This document shows positions 39,220-52,668 of a stretch of 64,000 nucleotides of DNA, one piece after another. Every line of letters starts with the position of its first letter. The first letter of the stretch is position 1. Location: assembly GCF_910591885.1 (NCBI RefSeq), contig NC_063275.1, positions 20,882,501 through 20,946,500 of the forward strand, given 5' to 3'. The stretch is from Bombus terrestris. Lineage: Eukaryota > Arthropoda > Insecta > Hymenoptera > Apidae. The notes beneath the pieces were generated by a model that saw nothing but the letters and a program-made list of their open reading frames with translations, was not told where the DNA came from and ran no database searches. A program made the position numbers and the translations under genes.

Positions 39220-42200
39220 ATGGCGAACACGGCCCACCTCGTCCGGCGGCAAAGTTCGCGCGACTTGAAGCCTCAAAAAAGCGTCGACAAACTCGAAATG
39301 AAGGAAATGAGAGGAAGATTAGTGGTGGACAATAGAAAGACTAACACCACTGCCAATTACGGGGCCACGAACGCAGCCTTTGAGGACTCCAGTCCTAACA
39401 CGAAGGTAATAATGTGAAGCAATAATAATTTGAAAAATATTATAAAAATAATACGTCATGACAGAAGAATCAATGATAAAAAAAATAGAACTTGGAAGTT
39501 AAATACGTAATATAAATTGCCTGTAAATTTAATTACTTGTATTTGTTAATTTATGACTAAAAAATGTTTGTTACGTGTGAATAAACATACTGTAGAGAAC
39601 ATCTGTTATGAAGTGAAATACGTAATCTGGTTATTATTTGTCATTGCAGAACAACAAAACGGGGAATGAGGGCGGGGGTAGCAAGCTTGGAAGTAATGAA
39701 GGAAAACCGATTTTCCGACCAGAAGCGGGGGAAGATGAAAGAGAAAACTGGGATAGTAAGCTTACGTTTCTATTAGCAACCGTGGGGTACGCAGTAGGGC
39801 TTGGGAACGTATGGAGATTTCCATATCTCGCGCAAAAAAATGGTGGAGGTGCGTTGATTGTTTTATAATGAAAAAAGAAACATATTTTTAAAAATTGGCA
39901 GGGCTCTAGAATGATTAATGAGTTATTTTATTATAGAAATTCTAAATATTTAAAATTCACTGTTTTCTCTTTGTTTGAACCATCCAAAACAGGTGCATTC
40001 TTAATCCCTTACTTTGTAATGCTGGCCATCGAGGGTATCCCTATATTTTATCTGGAATTGGCAATTGGCCAGAGATTACGAAAGGGTGCTATCGGTGTAT
40101 GGAATCAGGTGATTGATGAAAAATGTATAACTTGCATCCGTCAAAATAAACTTACGCTTACGATACATCATACTTTCTAACAGGTTTCTCCATATATGGC
40201 TGGTATCGGCGTAAGCAGTGCTGTAGTATCTTTCAACGTAGCTCTGTATTACAATACTATTATCGCCTGGTGCCTCTTTTACTTCGTTCAAGCAAGTATT
40301 CGTTCATCTTTAAATAGTTGCTCGCTAAAAAATTGCTAATCTATAATTCTTGATACTTCTATAACGGTTGCCAAAAATTCCCAATCAAAACATAATTTTA
40401 TTATATCGTTGGGATAACATAAAACATTTGTGAAAAGAAGATTTTATTAATGCATAATTTAGACTAAAATAGAATCACACTGTGGCCGAAAACTTCTGTC
40501 AGCTGTAGATATATCAACTCGTATGCTAACTTTTTTAGTACTTATATCTAAATATAGTTAATAAATAAATTAACGAATAAATCATCTCCTCTCTAGAGTT
40601 TTCAATCACAGCTACCATGGGCAGAGTGTCCTAACGTATATTTCCAAAACGGATCATATGCGCCTGAACCAGAGTGTGTGGTACGATTGATCGAATTAAT
40701 TAATGCCTCCGTGCTTAATCGGGATAATTGCACTACTACCAGTGATTGCTTCTCAGGTTAGCAGTCCCACGCAGTACTTCTGGTATCGAACGACATTGGC
40801 AATCTCCGAAGACATCAATACCCCAGAAATATTTAATTGGAAAATTGCTCTGGCATTGGTGATCGCTTGGATTCTCGTCTATATGTGCATGATCAAGGGA
40901 ATCGCGTCTTCAGGGAAGGTATTCCTTTAAAGTATTCAAACTTTGACTGCATGATTTTATGTAATTATATGTAGGATTATATGATCAATTTTTCAAAGAA
41001 TTTTATAAATCGAAATATATTTTATAGGTCGTGTATGTGACCGCCACATTTCCATATATCGTTTTGATCATATTCTTCTTCCGTGGCGTCACTTTGACGG
41101 GGATGTCCGATGGTCTACGTCATCTTTTCACTCCAAAGGTATGATTTTTCAATCTTTATCAATAATAATATTATTAATATGAAAACCACAGGGGAAAAAT
41201 ATGATAATGAGATACATTTTATAGCGGGATTCAACAAGATTTATACCTTCGGACCTAACAAATGGTTCTTTTTCCAATTGTGTCATATTAAAGTATTTTA
41301 TTTTAGTCATCAGGTAACAAAAATTAGAAGATCGACAGATATAAATTTATCGTGTTAATCTTCATTAGTTCCCATTTAATCTTCATATTATAATATGCAT
41401 TAGTATTATAGTAGATGAATATTAATTATTATTATTAATTTCAATAATAAAATAATTTGTTTAGTGGTGGAAATTAACCGACCCGGTAGTATGGCTAGAA
41501 GCGGGCACTCAGATATTCTTTTCCCTCGGTTTGGCATTTGGTGGTTTAATAGCGTTCTCTTCTTACAATCCCGTGAATAACAATTGCTATCGAGACGCTA
41601 TCATGGTCAGTTTGACGAATTGTTTCACTTCGATGTTTGCCGGAATTGTTGTGTTTTCTATTATTGGTAATTATTTTTCTACTGATTTTTAAATGATAAA
41701 TACGAAAAAGGATATATTAAATACATATGTATGTGTATTTGTTGAAATATAGGTTTCAAAGCTACTATGGTTTATGAACATTGTTTGGTGGAAAGGAACA
41801 CGACGCTCATGAATGTTTTTGGCCAGATAGATAAAATACCGGATGAAATACCAACAACCGGTACACTTTTGAATATTACTACAGGGAATGGAACGCTGGA
41901 TAATTTAATCATGCCAGAATTACCCGAATGTGATCTCGAGAAAGAGTTGGATAATGTAAGTTATAATAATGACGATCAGCCTAATTCTACTATTACAGAA
42001 TTTATCTTTAATTGTTTTAGAAGCTTAATCTTTTTCTAATGATCATTTCAGTCAGCATCTGGCACAGGTTTAGCGTTTATCATCTTCACAGAAGCGATTA
42101 ATCAATTTCCTGGAGCACAATTCTGGTCCATATTATTCTTCCTTATGTTATTCACATTGGGAATCGACTCTCAATTCGGCACTCTCGAGGGAGTCGTTAC

Positions 42201-43396
42201 AAGTATCGTGGACATGAAATTGTTTCCAAATTTACGAAAAGAAATTCTCACAGGTCAGCGATTATTAAAAAAATTAGCTATTCATTAAAATAGTTAAACG
42301 TGACTAAAGTTAATCATTTTCAATATAGGGGGTATTTGTTTGGTTTGCTGCACGATTTCAATGGCCTTTGCTCACGGTGCTGGTAGCTACGTGTTCGTAT
42401 TATTCGATAATTTCAGTGGAAACTTTCCTCTGTTGATTATCGCTTTCTTTGAATGTATCGCGGTGTCATATGTATATGGTTTGAAAAGGTATATAATAAT
42501 TATTATTATTATTAATATTAATTGATATTATCCGTAAGATCATTTGGATTGTTGGTGTTATTTCGTTGATAGATTCGCCGATGATATCGAGCTAATGACT
42601 GGCAACCGTCCAGGCCTTTATTGGCTAATCTGTTGGAAATATCTCAGTCCGTTAGCTATGTTGAGCATTTTAGTTGCCTCGATCGTGGAAATCATTGTCG
42701 ATGGAAGTGGTTATCCAGCCTGGGTTGCCAGTAAAGGTATTACAGAGAAACACGAGTGGCCGGTTTGGGCCTTGGTTCTCATCGGTATCCTCATTCTCGC
42801 TTCTGTTCTTTGGATCCCCACAGTTGCTATTTGCAGGTGATGTTTTCGTATTTTTTCAACTTTTTTTTATTACAACCCGCTAACTATAAACTTCGTATTT
42901 TTCTATTATTGCAAACAAATTACTCGATGATTCTATTTATTAAATTGTGCGATAAAAATTAGTAAATTAATCTATTTCCTTCAACAGTACGCGTTTTTCT
43001 TTTTGTTAAAAATTGTTACAGTTACAGATATTTAGATCATGATAATGGAACAAAATTTCGATTCTCTCCTAAGAACATGCGACCTATAGTCAAAGATTAA
43101 TTTCACGTTTCAAATATTTCGTAATATCCGAAACCATTTTATATATGTATTTTAATATTTCATATTCTCACAATTTTTTGTCATTCGTTTTTCAATTTAG
43201 ACTTTTTGGAATACTCATAATCGAGGATAACGAGAAAGCGTGGTTCCCCGCAGCCGATCTGAAAGAATTTCACGGAATCGTGCCACACGAAGTTACACCT
43301 GCTGAAACTTTGTTATTCTGTATAAGAAGCGATGGCTCAGAGGGTCTTTGTTGCCCAACTGGTGGCCCCAGCGATGACGACGAGGATCTCACCTAG
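39220..43396 (+). CDS. SLC6 sodium-dependent amino-acid transporter (B0AT/XTRP3 type)
   Basis: This plasma-membrane symporter couples Na+ to uptake of neutral amino acids or related solutes; the exact substrate is unknown. Exons: 39220-39405, 39650-39848, 39993-40108, 40184-40291, 40597-40680, 40757-40918, 41028-41138, 41465-41666, 41753-41955, 42052-42253, 42329-42488, 42573-42836 and 43201-43396, giving 730 residues with 12 expected membrane helices. A polar N-tail of about 100 residues precedes TM1 (GYAVGLGNVWRFPYLAQKNG), the unwound Na+ and substrate site. Extracellular loop 2 has the paired cysteines and NGS; a later loop has several N-glycosylation sites (NTT, NIT, NGT). The segments SQFGTLEG and TGNRPGLYW place it with SLC6A18/19/20 rather than SLC6A15/17. 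The tail is acidic (GGPSDDDEDLT) with a CC pair. The intron after 40291 has a GC donor. An alternative last exon lies at 43022-43100. Confidence 0.93.
43022..43100 (+). other. Alternative terminal exon of the SLC6 gene
   Basis: After exon 42573-42836, which ends two bases into a codon, acceptors at 43020-43021 or 43026-43027 give an in-frame end: RYLDHDNGTKFRFSP, then KNMRPIVKD and TAA at 43098-43100. This short, mostly basic tail would replace the 65-residue acidic tail coded at 43201-43396, giving about 689 residues. The two acceptors are six bases apart and would differ by two residues. The reading frame is open and ends cleanly, and the residue pattern looks like real transporter tail sequence. 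Confidence 0.65.
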
Positions 43397-46300
43397 GAAT
43401 GGTTATCCTCGTATATGTTGGATTAACACGTGTTTAAATGGTTCATAGACAGAGAAACAGCATTTTTAAATTTCATATCGAGGTTTGCATCATTGGAAAT
43501 TAATTTAAGAATAACCAGGTGTTATGATTACCATTCTTCGTCTCAATTTAAATTTAACACTTGACATCGTTTAATTTAATTTAGAGAATATTTAGAAGGG
43601 TACATCGTGTCAATTAATCTGGAAATGACGTTTATATAATTCGATTTACATTTACATTGCGGTGTTATGATGAACTTCTTTTAGAAGATATATTATAAAA
43701 CACGTTTGAATAAGGGAGAAATTCGAAAGTACGGATTTAATATGACGATTAAAGCGCAATTAATTGCTCTTCATTTTTAGACGTGTCTTTCCGCTGATTC
43801 TCGAGTCTCTGAATCATTTAGCGGTACGTGCGAATGTCAATATTAATTGAGAAGGTAAGGTAGAAGCGTTTAACATTTTCAATAAGTAATTTCCAATATG
43901 TGGAAGCGAATACAAAACGGATAAGGATAAACATTAATAAGAAACTGCAAGTTCTGTTTTTAATATAAACTTACAGTTTCTTTGGTGATGCAGATATACG
44001 ATACATCTATCGATACGATATACTGTCATTAGATCTATTAAATTCCATTATTTAATTCGATTATTATATTCGATATATCAAAAACTTGTAAGAGATAAAA
44101 TTTTCTTTTTTACACATTGCGCGATAATGAAAAAAAGAAGAAAAAAGAAAATATATCTATTCATACTATATACAGCGAATAAGAAATCATTTTAAATTAA
44201 ATATAACAAAGTATTTCAATCGTCTTCTAGAAAGAAAGAAAGAAAGAAAGATGGAACAGTTATCAAAATGATAGGAATCCTATCGAATAAAATTTCATAA
44301 ATTAAATCATATGTTTCGCAATAATTTAAGAGATATATCGTATATCCGGACTATTTAGCATGTAACGCGTCATTTTAGCATTTACAATATACATTCTTAA
44401 AAGACAAGTTGAATCCCTGCGACAGGTTGCAGATCATAATATAACTAGGATAATATTAAAATTAGACTCGAGAGAACTTTTACCGCTTAGTAAATTTTAA
44501 ATAATGTGAGACCTAAGATTAGAGTAGGAACCGTCCAATGGGCGTGAAAAAGGGGACGTTCCCAAATCGTATTGCTTTTATTCTCGTTTTTGGTGACGGT
44601 ATTAAACAGCGCTACTTCGCTGATTGATTCTCCGTTAAGCTCTTACCATTGCGTACTAATATTACATGAAAGTTATATCACGAAGGTGACATCTATATTT
44701 CATTGCAAAATTTACGACGAAAGTTCGAAAGAAATAGAAATAGCAATCAGATCAAGAATTATATGAAGAAAAAACCTTTCCCAAGGTGTGATCAAGTGTG
44801 CTGCATTCGAATAATTAATATTCCATCGTAGCCTTCTTAAACGAATATCAGTTACTTTAACGATATCTCTACATACATATCTTATAAACTTTGTTTCTAA
44901 GTATAGCCGAGAAAAGAGAACGAGAATTCGAAGGGCAAGTGAGAATTGATCAGCATGTTTGTTTGGTATATCGCGTTGAAAGTACCCCGATAGGAATAGA
45001 AAAGAGAGAAAAGAGGATCGCATATCAAAACGACGTATCAGGCGAGAGAAAATTTCGTTGCGATTTTAGCGTATGTTCGTCGATCTTGTCGGCGAACGTT
45101 CTAACGTATAAGGACAATAAGAAAATCTTTTAAGACTTGATATTGACGAGGAGTCGTACGACAATAATGAGATTCGATTAATCGGAACTTTTAATCGACT
45201 AAAAAATTCGACAATAAGATAAACGTATGCACTGCACTTCTTGCACATTCACCGAGGCCTATGAAATCGAGAGCTACTGCATCGGTCGAAGGAATAGAGA
45301 ATTTCGTTTTCATATATTTTCTTAACGTACTATACACGATGTATTTTATATATGTTGCGGTATCGTTTACGTTATTCCAATCGTCTTTGTAACATGCAAA
45401 TGAGATAGCATACTTTTTAGATCAATTTTACACTTTAAAGGGTCTCTTTAAGGCAAAAGCTAACGATGCAAATCTATCGTAAACATTAAAATCCAGAAAT
45501 ATTTCCGAAATTGGTATTTTACGAAAAAGATAAACGAATCCATTCCTTCGATAAGAAGATCGTTTATTAACAGAGACTAGAGCAGTAGCGAGATACGCTC
45601 TAATCGCGTCTATTTGTACTTCGAATCTCTCTATTTTGTATGCGCGCTTTTGGGTATGGTCTTAACTCTTTTTGACAAATTGTTGATCACGAACTGTCAC
45701 ATGTTTCACTATCATTCTAATGAAACAGCTTGAAACAGAAGAAATTCATTGTAGAAATCGCGCACAGTATCGGAAATAGGTTTGCCATCATCGGTAAAGA
45801 GAAGAAACTCGAACCTTTATATTCGATAAACTAATAACCACATATACTTTTGATTTCGAGTTATTAACATTTTCATAGGTCGTTTTTCTCTTGTTTCCTC
45901 AAAAAGGTGCTAAACTATGATAATATAAGAGAATTTAATACAAAATGATATATATAAACAAAATCGTTGATAATATTATATTATACTTGTTAAGGTCCTG
46001 TTACAGACTTAATAACAGTCCCGAGGATTAATTATGTTGCTCCTGAATCAATTAGTGATTTACTTGTATTCGTATATTATATTATTATTATTCGTATGGA
46101 ATAGTTCGATTGTAAATAATTGTTGAAGTGTCTTTTAAACTCTAAATGGACAATAACTTGCGGGACAAGGAGCTGCCGCGTGAAACATGATGAATCGCCC
46201 CTGCAATGAATAGTACAAATGTTTCTTTCACTATCATGTGTTTCGTATGCATTGCCTCGAACTATGAAACATATAAGTCTCAGACAATAATTCACACGAA

Positions 46301-48682
46301 TTAATTTTATTTATTCGTATCGTTACTCAAGATCTTGAGCCTGGAAGGGCTGCGTTGGTGTATGCAGTGCGCTAACATCGTTTAATTGTTAATCCGTAAT
46401 TGTTAATGTCTTCGTAAATTATTTGTAAATACGAAGTGTTATTACCTATCGATCTCGATAATAAAAGAAACTGAAGTAAATAACACAAATACGAAATGCG
46501 GTAAGTATTATTTGCCCGAGCAAAACAATACGTAATCAGTAGACAATAATTAAAAGATAAGAATTTAAAGCAAGAAAAAATAAAATATAATTTATTTAGC
46601 GCACTTTGTACACTTATACGCCGATTTTAGTAGTTTAAAGTCCATTTATGGCATTCAAGGATAAGTGAAGAACGTTGTTTCATGTCGATGTTCGTGGACT
46701 GCACAAAAAGGGTCAATGAAATGTATCAATAATAATTATGAACTATTATGTGCTTAATCAAGGATAACAGAATGGATTACTAATCTTAATATCTTAATTT
46801 TAGATAATTTCGTTTATCGTTCTCCTACATATCTCATTGTGTTTTCAAAGTGTATAACAAGGAAGTCGTGTCCATCCATACTTAAAATACAATTTAAGCG
46901 TGAAAGAAAGGTTGATATATCGGTCGAAGAGACACGAGCGTAAGCTGTGAAGTCAGATTTTGAGGATGATTCGTGTTATATTAAAGTTTTAATGATACAT
47001 CGTATCAGGTAACCAACGTCGATGTAGCTTGCGCAATAATAAATAAGATATAAAGATCAGGTACGGACGGTAGCTAATGTTATAATTATATATAAAGAAT
47101 AATGAGTATATACACACTGATATTACGCATACATAAAACTGTACATATATATATTGTTGTCAGTTGAATGTTAAAATAAATACCGGGCGTAAATGTGGAT
47201 TTCTTATTATATCGATTTCCTTAACTTTTTAAGAGATAAAATTTAGTTTTAAATTAAGAATAATATATTCATATTAATAATATTAATATATAATATTATT
47301 TTAATATTTACATAAAATATCATTTAAAATAATATTCACAAAGTATTATTTTATAATTGACATCAAGATCTTTTCATGTTGATCACTAAGACTAAGGATA
47401 TAAAACGTTTCTTCAGTAAATAAAAGTATTCTTCAATGTACTATACAAATAAAATACGAAGAAATTCGTACAAAACGAAACCATATCGGAAAAAATTCAA
47501 TGCTGTTGCAATTTCTTTATAAATAAATATTTTTATGTAATTTCTTGGTTATATATCGGACATCTGCCGAAATTCAATCTTTGGAGCACGAAATATGTTA
47601 AGAATACAGGAAATAGAAATCATTTAAATACATACCGCAGATAATAGAATATTATACAGTAAATCATAAAGACTATCATAAAATGCAGAAAGTATATGTT
47701 TACGTACTTTTTATGTCGATAATCAAATAGCTTCGATGAATCATAGTTTTTAGTTTTCTAAAAATTTTTCTTGGTTTCATTACACTTAAAACAGGCGGAA
47801 CGAGATATAAATGCGCTTTAAAGAAATATACACACACATTCCGTTTTAAAGAAATGCGTTACCGGTAAACAAGACACGAAACAAATGAAAAGGTATTCTT
47901 GAGTTAGATATCTGCGAAGTTTAAGTAAATGACTATGATTGGTTGAAAATGTGCGCGAAAGTATGCCACCTGGTAGTGAAACGGAATAGTAAAAATACGC
48001 GCGAAAAAAAATTAAAAATTTAACAGTATCTAGTTTGTATCAATTTTTATTATTTTATTACTTATTTCTCAAATAGTATATTTCTAATTACTGTTTATAA
48101 TATTTAATACACATTAGTATGTTTAAAAAATATCCACTTGTAGTAGAAAAAATGCAGTAGTCATTTTAACACATTATATGTACTATTACAAGGAGAATAT
48201 TAATGCCCAATAATTAGATAAATTAAAACTAATATATTAGGAATTATCATATTAAATGATCTCTTACTCTGCTATAGCAGAAAATAATTTCAGATACATA
48301 CATATGTACTTATTTACATACATTTATCAACAGTTCATCAGTAAATTCTATAAATTTGTAGAATACACGTGCTCTTGTAGTTTGCAGTGTTTAAAATTAA
48401 AATTATATTTTTCTGCAATTATTGATTTCATTTTATTTTATTCTATTTCATTATTTCTGATTTATGCATTAATTATAGCGCAATTATTATAGATTCAATC
48501 ATTCAATATATGATAAATTCTAACCTTAGCTTTAATTTGTATCGTATATCTGTAAATAAATTTATTATTAATTACATGTTTGACATTGATCTTTCATAAT
48601 GTTTTCTATTTCTCGTTTCCTAAATAAGTAGTTGCTTTTGGTAATAAACTTCATGTTTCCGTGAGTTTATCAGAAAAAGGTT
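43397..48682. other. Intergenic DNA between the SLC6 gene and PRMT7
   Basis: This 5.3-kb AT-rich interval starts with the SLC6 3' UTR and ends with the PRMT7 promoter. No coding gene is supported; open frames at 44572-45248 overlap on both strands and carry no motif. An (AAAG) simple repeat lies at 44230-44250. Confidence 0.55.
44230..44250. repeat. (GAAA)5 simple repeat
   Basis: Five perfect tetranucleotide units follow TTCTA. Confidence 0.85.
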
Positions 48683-48724
48683 ATGCTAAAAGTTTGTTTC
48701 ACTCAATTAATTCGTACACGAAAT

Positions 48725-51405
48725 ATGAGTATGTTTATCCAATGCCTGAATCCTTTAATTGGGACTGCTAATTGGGAGGAAAAGGATGAAAATTATGATT
48801 ATCATCAAGAAGTTGCTAGATCAGCATTTGCTGATATGTTACATGACCATGAAAGAGTTAGTACTATATATTATATAGTTTTAAAATAAGTTTTTACTTG
48901 TGCTGTTTACAAAATATTTTTATAATTACAGAATCAGAAATATTACCTAGCTCTTAAAGCAGCGATTGAGAAAAAACATAAAGATGGAGAAGAAGCTAAT
49001 GTACTTGATATAGGAACTGGAACTGGTTTATTGTCAATGATGGCTGCAAGATGTGGAGCAGATAGTATAACAGCTTGCGAAGTGAACATTTTCACAAAAA
49101 TTACTATGCATTGCATTTATAAATTAAACAGCTTTTATGACCTGGCGACATTTTTTAGACTTTCACACCAATGGCTAAATGTGCTATAAAAATAATTCAA
49201 GAGAATGGTCTTGAAGACAAAATTAAATTAATACACAAGCGTTCCACAAGAATGACTATTGGAAAGGATGGTGATATGATAAAAAAAGCAAACATTTTAG
49301 TTACTGAAGTATTTGATACCGAACTTATTGGAGAAGGAGCACTTTCTACATTTCGTCATGCCCATGAAAATCTCCTTGAAGTATAATCTCATCTTTAGTT
49401 AATACAATTTTGAATAATATCATTTAATATATATGCATTTTTACTTTATTCAAGGAAAACAGTATTGTGATTCCACATACTGCCACCATTTGGGTACAAG
49501 CAGTGGAGAGTCCAACTGTATGCTCATGGAATACAGTACATCCCCTCCAAAATAAAAGTAAATATTTACTAAGTACCCCATGTTCTATAAAATCTTGTTC
49601 TGGAGCAGCTGCAGTACATGATATACAGTTAACACAATTTCCTGATAATGCGTTCAAACCTTTATTACCTCCTCAGCCTATCTTTAGGTAAATATATGTT
49701 ACATATGTATGTAAATTGTTCAAGATTGAAAAGACCTATTAAAAGGTCAAAATATAAAATGAATATTTTAGGTTCGATTTATCTGGTAAATCAACTCTAT
49801 TATATAATGAAAAAAAGTGTTTGCATGTAAAACCAATTACAAATGGTACTGTACATGCTATTTTTATGTGGTGGGATTTAGTTATGGACGTAAATAATGA
49901 GGTATGTAATCATTATTTATTAAAAGATTTTAAACCTATCACTAAATAGTCTTTATGTAGATTCTGTTAAGCAGTGCTCCAGTGTGGGAACATCCAGATA
50001 CAAAAATTTTAAAAAATAAAGGTTTCAGTTTGCAAGAAATATCAGATGCAATACCCTGGAGAGATCACTGGATGCAAGCTATTTACTATTTACCTGTTGA
50101 AACCTTAGTTACTGTTAACAAAGAAGTTAGCCTGATTGGATATCATGATGAATATTCATTATGGTTTCAATTAATGAATGAATCAATGTAAGCTGCTTTA
50201 ACGATCTTATTATTTTGTTTTAGTTGTTTCACTTTTTTATAAGAATAAATACAAAGTCTTGTTTGCAGAAATGAAGCACCAGATTGTGAAAGACCTGTTT
50301 GCAGCTGTAATGTACATGTAGCTTATTGTAGAACTCGTATAGGACAATTAAATGATCATATACGAAATGAAAAATATATCAAAGCTCTAGAAAAAGAAGT
50401 TACACCTGACACAGTGTGTTTATGTCTTTCAGACGGCTCTCTATTGAGTCTTGCAGCTATTCAATTAGGTGCGAAAAAGATTTTTATCTTAGAGACAAAC
50501 TTTTTGTCTCGGAAATGTATCGAAATGTTTGTTAAAACGAACGAGCTATCAGAGAGAGTAGAAATTGTTGAATCAATAAACGATTTGCCTCCTGAAAGTG
50601 CAATTAATTTAATTTTTGGTGAACCATATTTTATCACTTCAATTGTACCTTGGGAAAATCTTTACTTTTGGTATCTAGTATCAAGATATTCACCTCAAAT
50701 ACAAAGAATTCCAATCGCAGCAACAATAATGGGCGTTATAGTTGAATTTAAGGATTTGCATAAAATACGAGCACCTCTTGGAGTTTGTGAGGATTTTGAC
50801 TTATCTATTTTTGACAAACTTATACAAGTAAGTACAGCAATGCAGATTATAAAATGATGAAAGTTTAATTTTTATAATATTTAATTGTAATGTTAATTTT
50901 AATTATAATGTTTATAGACATCAAGTGATAAAAGTGATAGTTCTGTAGAAGCTCAACCATTATGGGAATATCCTGCCAAAGCATTAAGTTTACCTTTTGT
51001 TATTAAAAAATTTGATTTAACGCAAGATGTCAATAAATGTGAGAATGTTAATATTTCAGAAAGTGTACCCATTTTAACGTAAGAGTTTGTGGTATTTTAT
51101 GTTAATGGTTATTACAAAGTCGTGTTTACATTTTTTATATTTTTTGTTAATTTAGAAGTGGAATGTGTAATGGTGTAGCCTTATGGGTTGATTGGCAATT
51201 GAGTTCCGAAATCACAGTATCATCAGGACCTACTGCCGAAGTACAATTTGGAAAGCGAATATCATGGGACCCATTTACAAGACAAGGTGTACATCTATTT
51301 AGGGACATAACACATGTTACACAACAAAGTACTGTTTTATGGTCATTTAGCTTTGTACCACGATACGGAAATATTACATTTGATTTTCGTATCTTAATTA
51401 ATTAA
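48725..51405 (+). CDS. PRMT7: Protein arginine N-methyltransferase 7
   Basis: PRMT7 is the type III enzyme that monomethylates arginine in histones, splicing and heat-shock proteins using SAM. Exons: 48725-48856, 48932-49081, 49159-49380, 49455-49687, 49772-49901, 49961-50187, 50269-50827, 50918-51078 and 51156-51405 (TAA), giving 687 residues, close to the usual 692. The first module shows the PRMT7 start signature YDYHQEVARSAFADMLHD, motif I VLDIGTGTGLLSMMA and the double-E loop TEVFDTELIGEG. The second, pseudo-methyltransferase module begins near CLCLSDGSLLSLAA and includes PWENLYFWYL. An in-frame ATG at 48683 would add 14 residues; the inner start (MSMFIQCLNPLIG) aligns with other family members and was preferred. 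The gene is tail-to-tail with DTWD2, 176 bases apart. Confidence 0.95.
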
Positions 51406-51470
51406 TTAATTAATTTTTTGTGAAAAAATATGAAATAATATGATATAATATTTATAAAAATATACTTCCA

Positions 51471-51476
51471 ATTAAA
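51471..51476 (+). terminator. Candidate poly(A) signal of PRMT7 (ATTAAA)
   Basis: ATTAAA lies 66 bases past the PRMT7 stop. No AATAAA is seen earlier. Confidence 0.4.
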
Positions 51477-51504
51477 AATTTTATTGGTTCGTCTTATTTA
51501 CCTC

Positions 51505-51510
51505 TTTATT
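51505..51510 (-). terminator. Candidate poly(A) signal of DTWD2
   Basis: TTTATT on the plus strand reads AATAAA on the minus strand, 72 bases past the DTWD2 stop. A second copy is at 51480-51485. If either site is used, the 3' UTRs of PRMT7 and DTWD2 nearly touch or overlap. Confidence 0.45.
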
Positions 51511-51581
51511 TATTTTTTAGATATGCTTATAAAAATTACATATTATAAAATATCCTTACAAAAACTATCATATAAAAAATA

Positions 51582-52668
51582 TTATGTAGATTCTTCTGGC
51601 AGTATACGTAATTGCTTAGCTAGTCTTCGTCCTATTAGTTTTGGATAAGCTTTCTGTTTAATTAGAAATTCTTTACTTTGATGAGTTACAGCACCATTTT
51701 CTAGTTGAAACCTAAAATTTTCATAATTATATTCTCTTTTTGTATAAGATGTAATCTTATGTTACATGAATAGAAATCTTGCCTGCAGAGATAATGTAAA
51801 GGTCCAAGCATTTTATTTTTTAATTCTAGATCACCTTCTAAAATGGAAAGAGCAAATGCACCAGTTTCAAGTGTAGACAAACAACCTTCAGTTGGTTGTG
51901 TTCTAATAACATATTCACTTGTTGGAATACCAACTAATTTACATGTTCGTAAAACACACAGTGCTGGACTTGAATGATATATTGCCTGTCACAAACAGCT
52001 TCTCCTTTATTCATTTTAGTATATAAATTGGCTAAGTTACTAGATACACTACCTTTGCTTGTGGCCAAGTTCCATCTAATAAAATAAGATTATAAGGTTT
52101 CTGTTCATTAATTCCAACAGGATTTAATTTATCAAGTGCTATAGCACCCGGAGATGGGTATAATAATATAGTATCTTTGTCATTTAAAATTTCAGTTAAG
52201 CCTTCATGTTTTGAAAGTGGAAACTTTTTTCCTCTAAAATAAAAGAATGCCATAGCATTATATATAACTCCAAATTTTAATATTATACACCAATATTTTA
52301 AATAGATCACCTATAAATTACACATTTTCCAGGTTCTAAACCAAGAGCAAGCATAGGTGCAGTTCGTAAGCAACGTTTTGCCTCAGCTGGATGTTGTAAA
52401 ATTATTATTCTTGATGCAGGACATACAGGATGCTTTGGTAATCCCGGACACCAACATACTGGCACAGGCCTTCTGTATATAACGCATTAATCAATTTTAA
52501 TGGAATCAAAATGATATGTGAAATACATCTACATACAAATATATATAATTGCTTAAACATAACCTAATTTCATATTTACACGTACTTGCATTGCGAACAC
52601 TTATCTCTTGCCTCTGGAGGATCAGGAAGTATTTCTGATAATTCTTGCCACACAGTTTCTTCATTCAT
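51582..52668 (-). CDS. DTWD2: tRNA-uridine aminocarboxypropyltransferase 2
   Basis: DTWD2 makes acp3U at positions 20a/20b of the tRNA D-loop, transferring the aminocarboxypropyl group of SAM. Sense exons: 52668-52586, 52472-52311, 52233-52053, 51985-51783 and 51711-51582 (TAA), giving 252 residues. Paired cysteines CSQC and CWC near the N-terminus probably bind zinc. LQHPAEAKRCLRTAPML is the conserved first core block, and LLDGTWPQAK carries the DTW-type motif. YVIRTQPTEGCLSTLE and the end RRLAKQLRILPEE also fit the family. The fourth intron starts with GC (CAG, then GCAAGA) rather than GT. No targeting signal is evident; the start ATG at 52668 is the only sensible one. The gene is head-to-head with METTL18, about 1.46 kb apart. 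Confidence 0.92.

Noticed and set aside
40681..40756. Coding reading of the 76-base stretch between SLC6 exons
   Set aside because: Retaining it breaks the frame of the following conserved exon; good GT and AG ends mark it as an intron.
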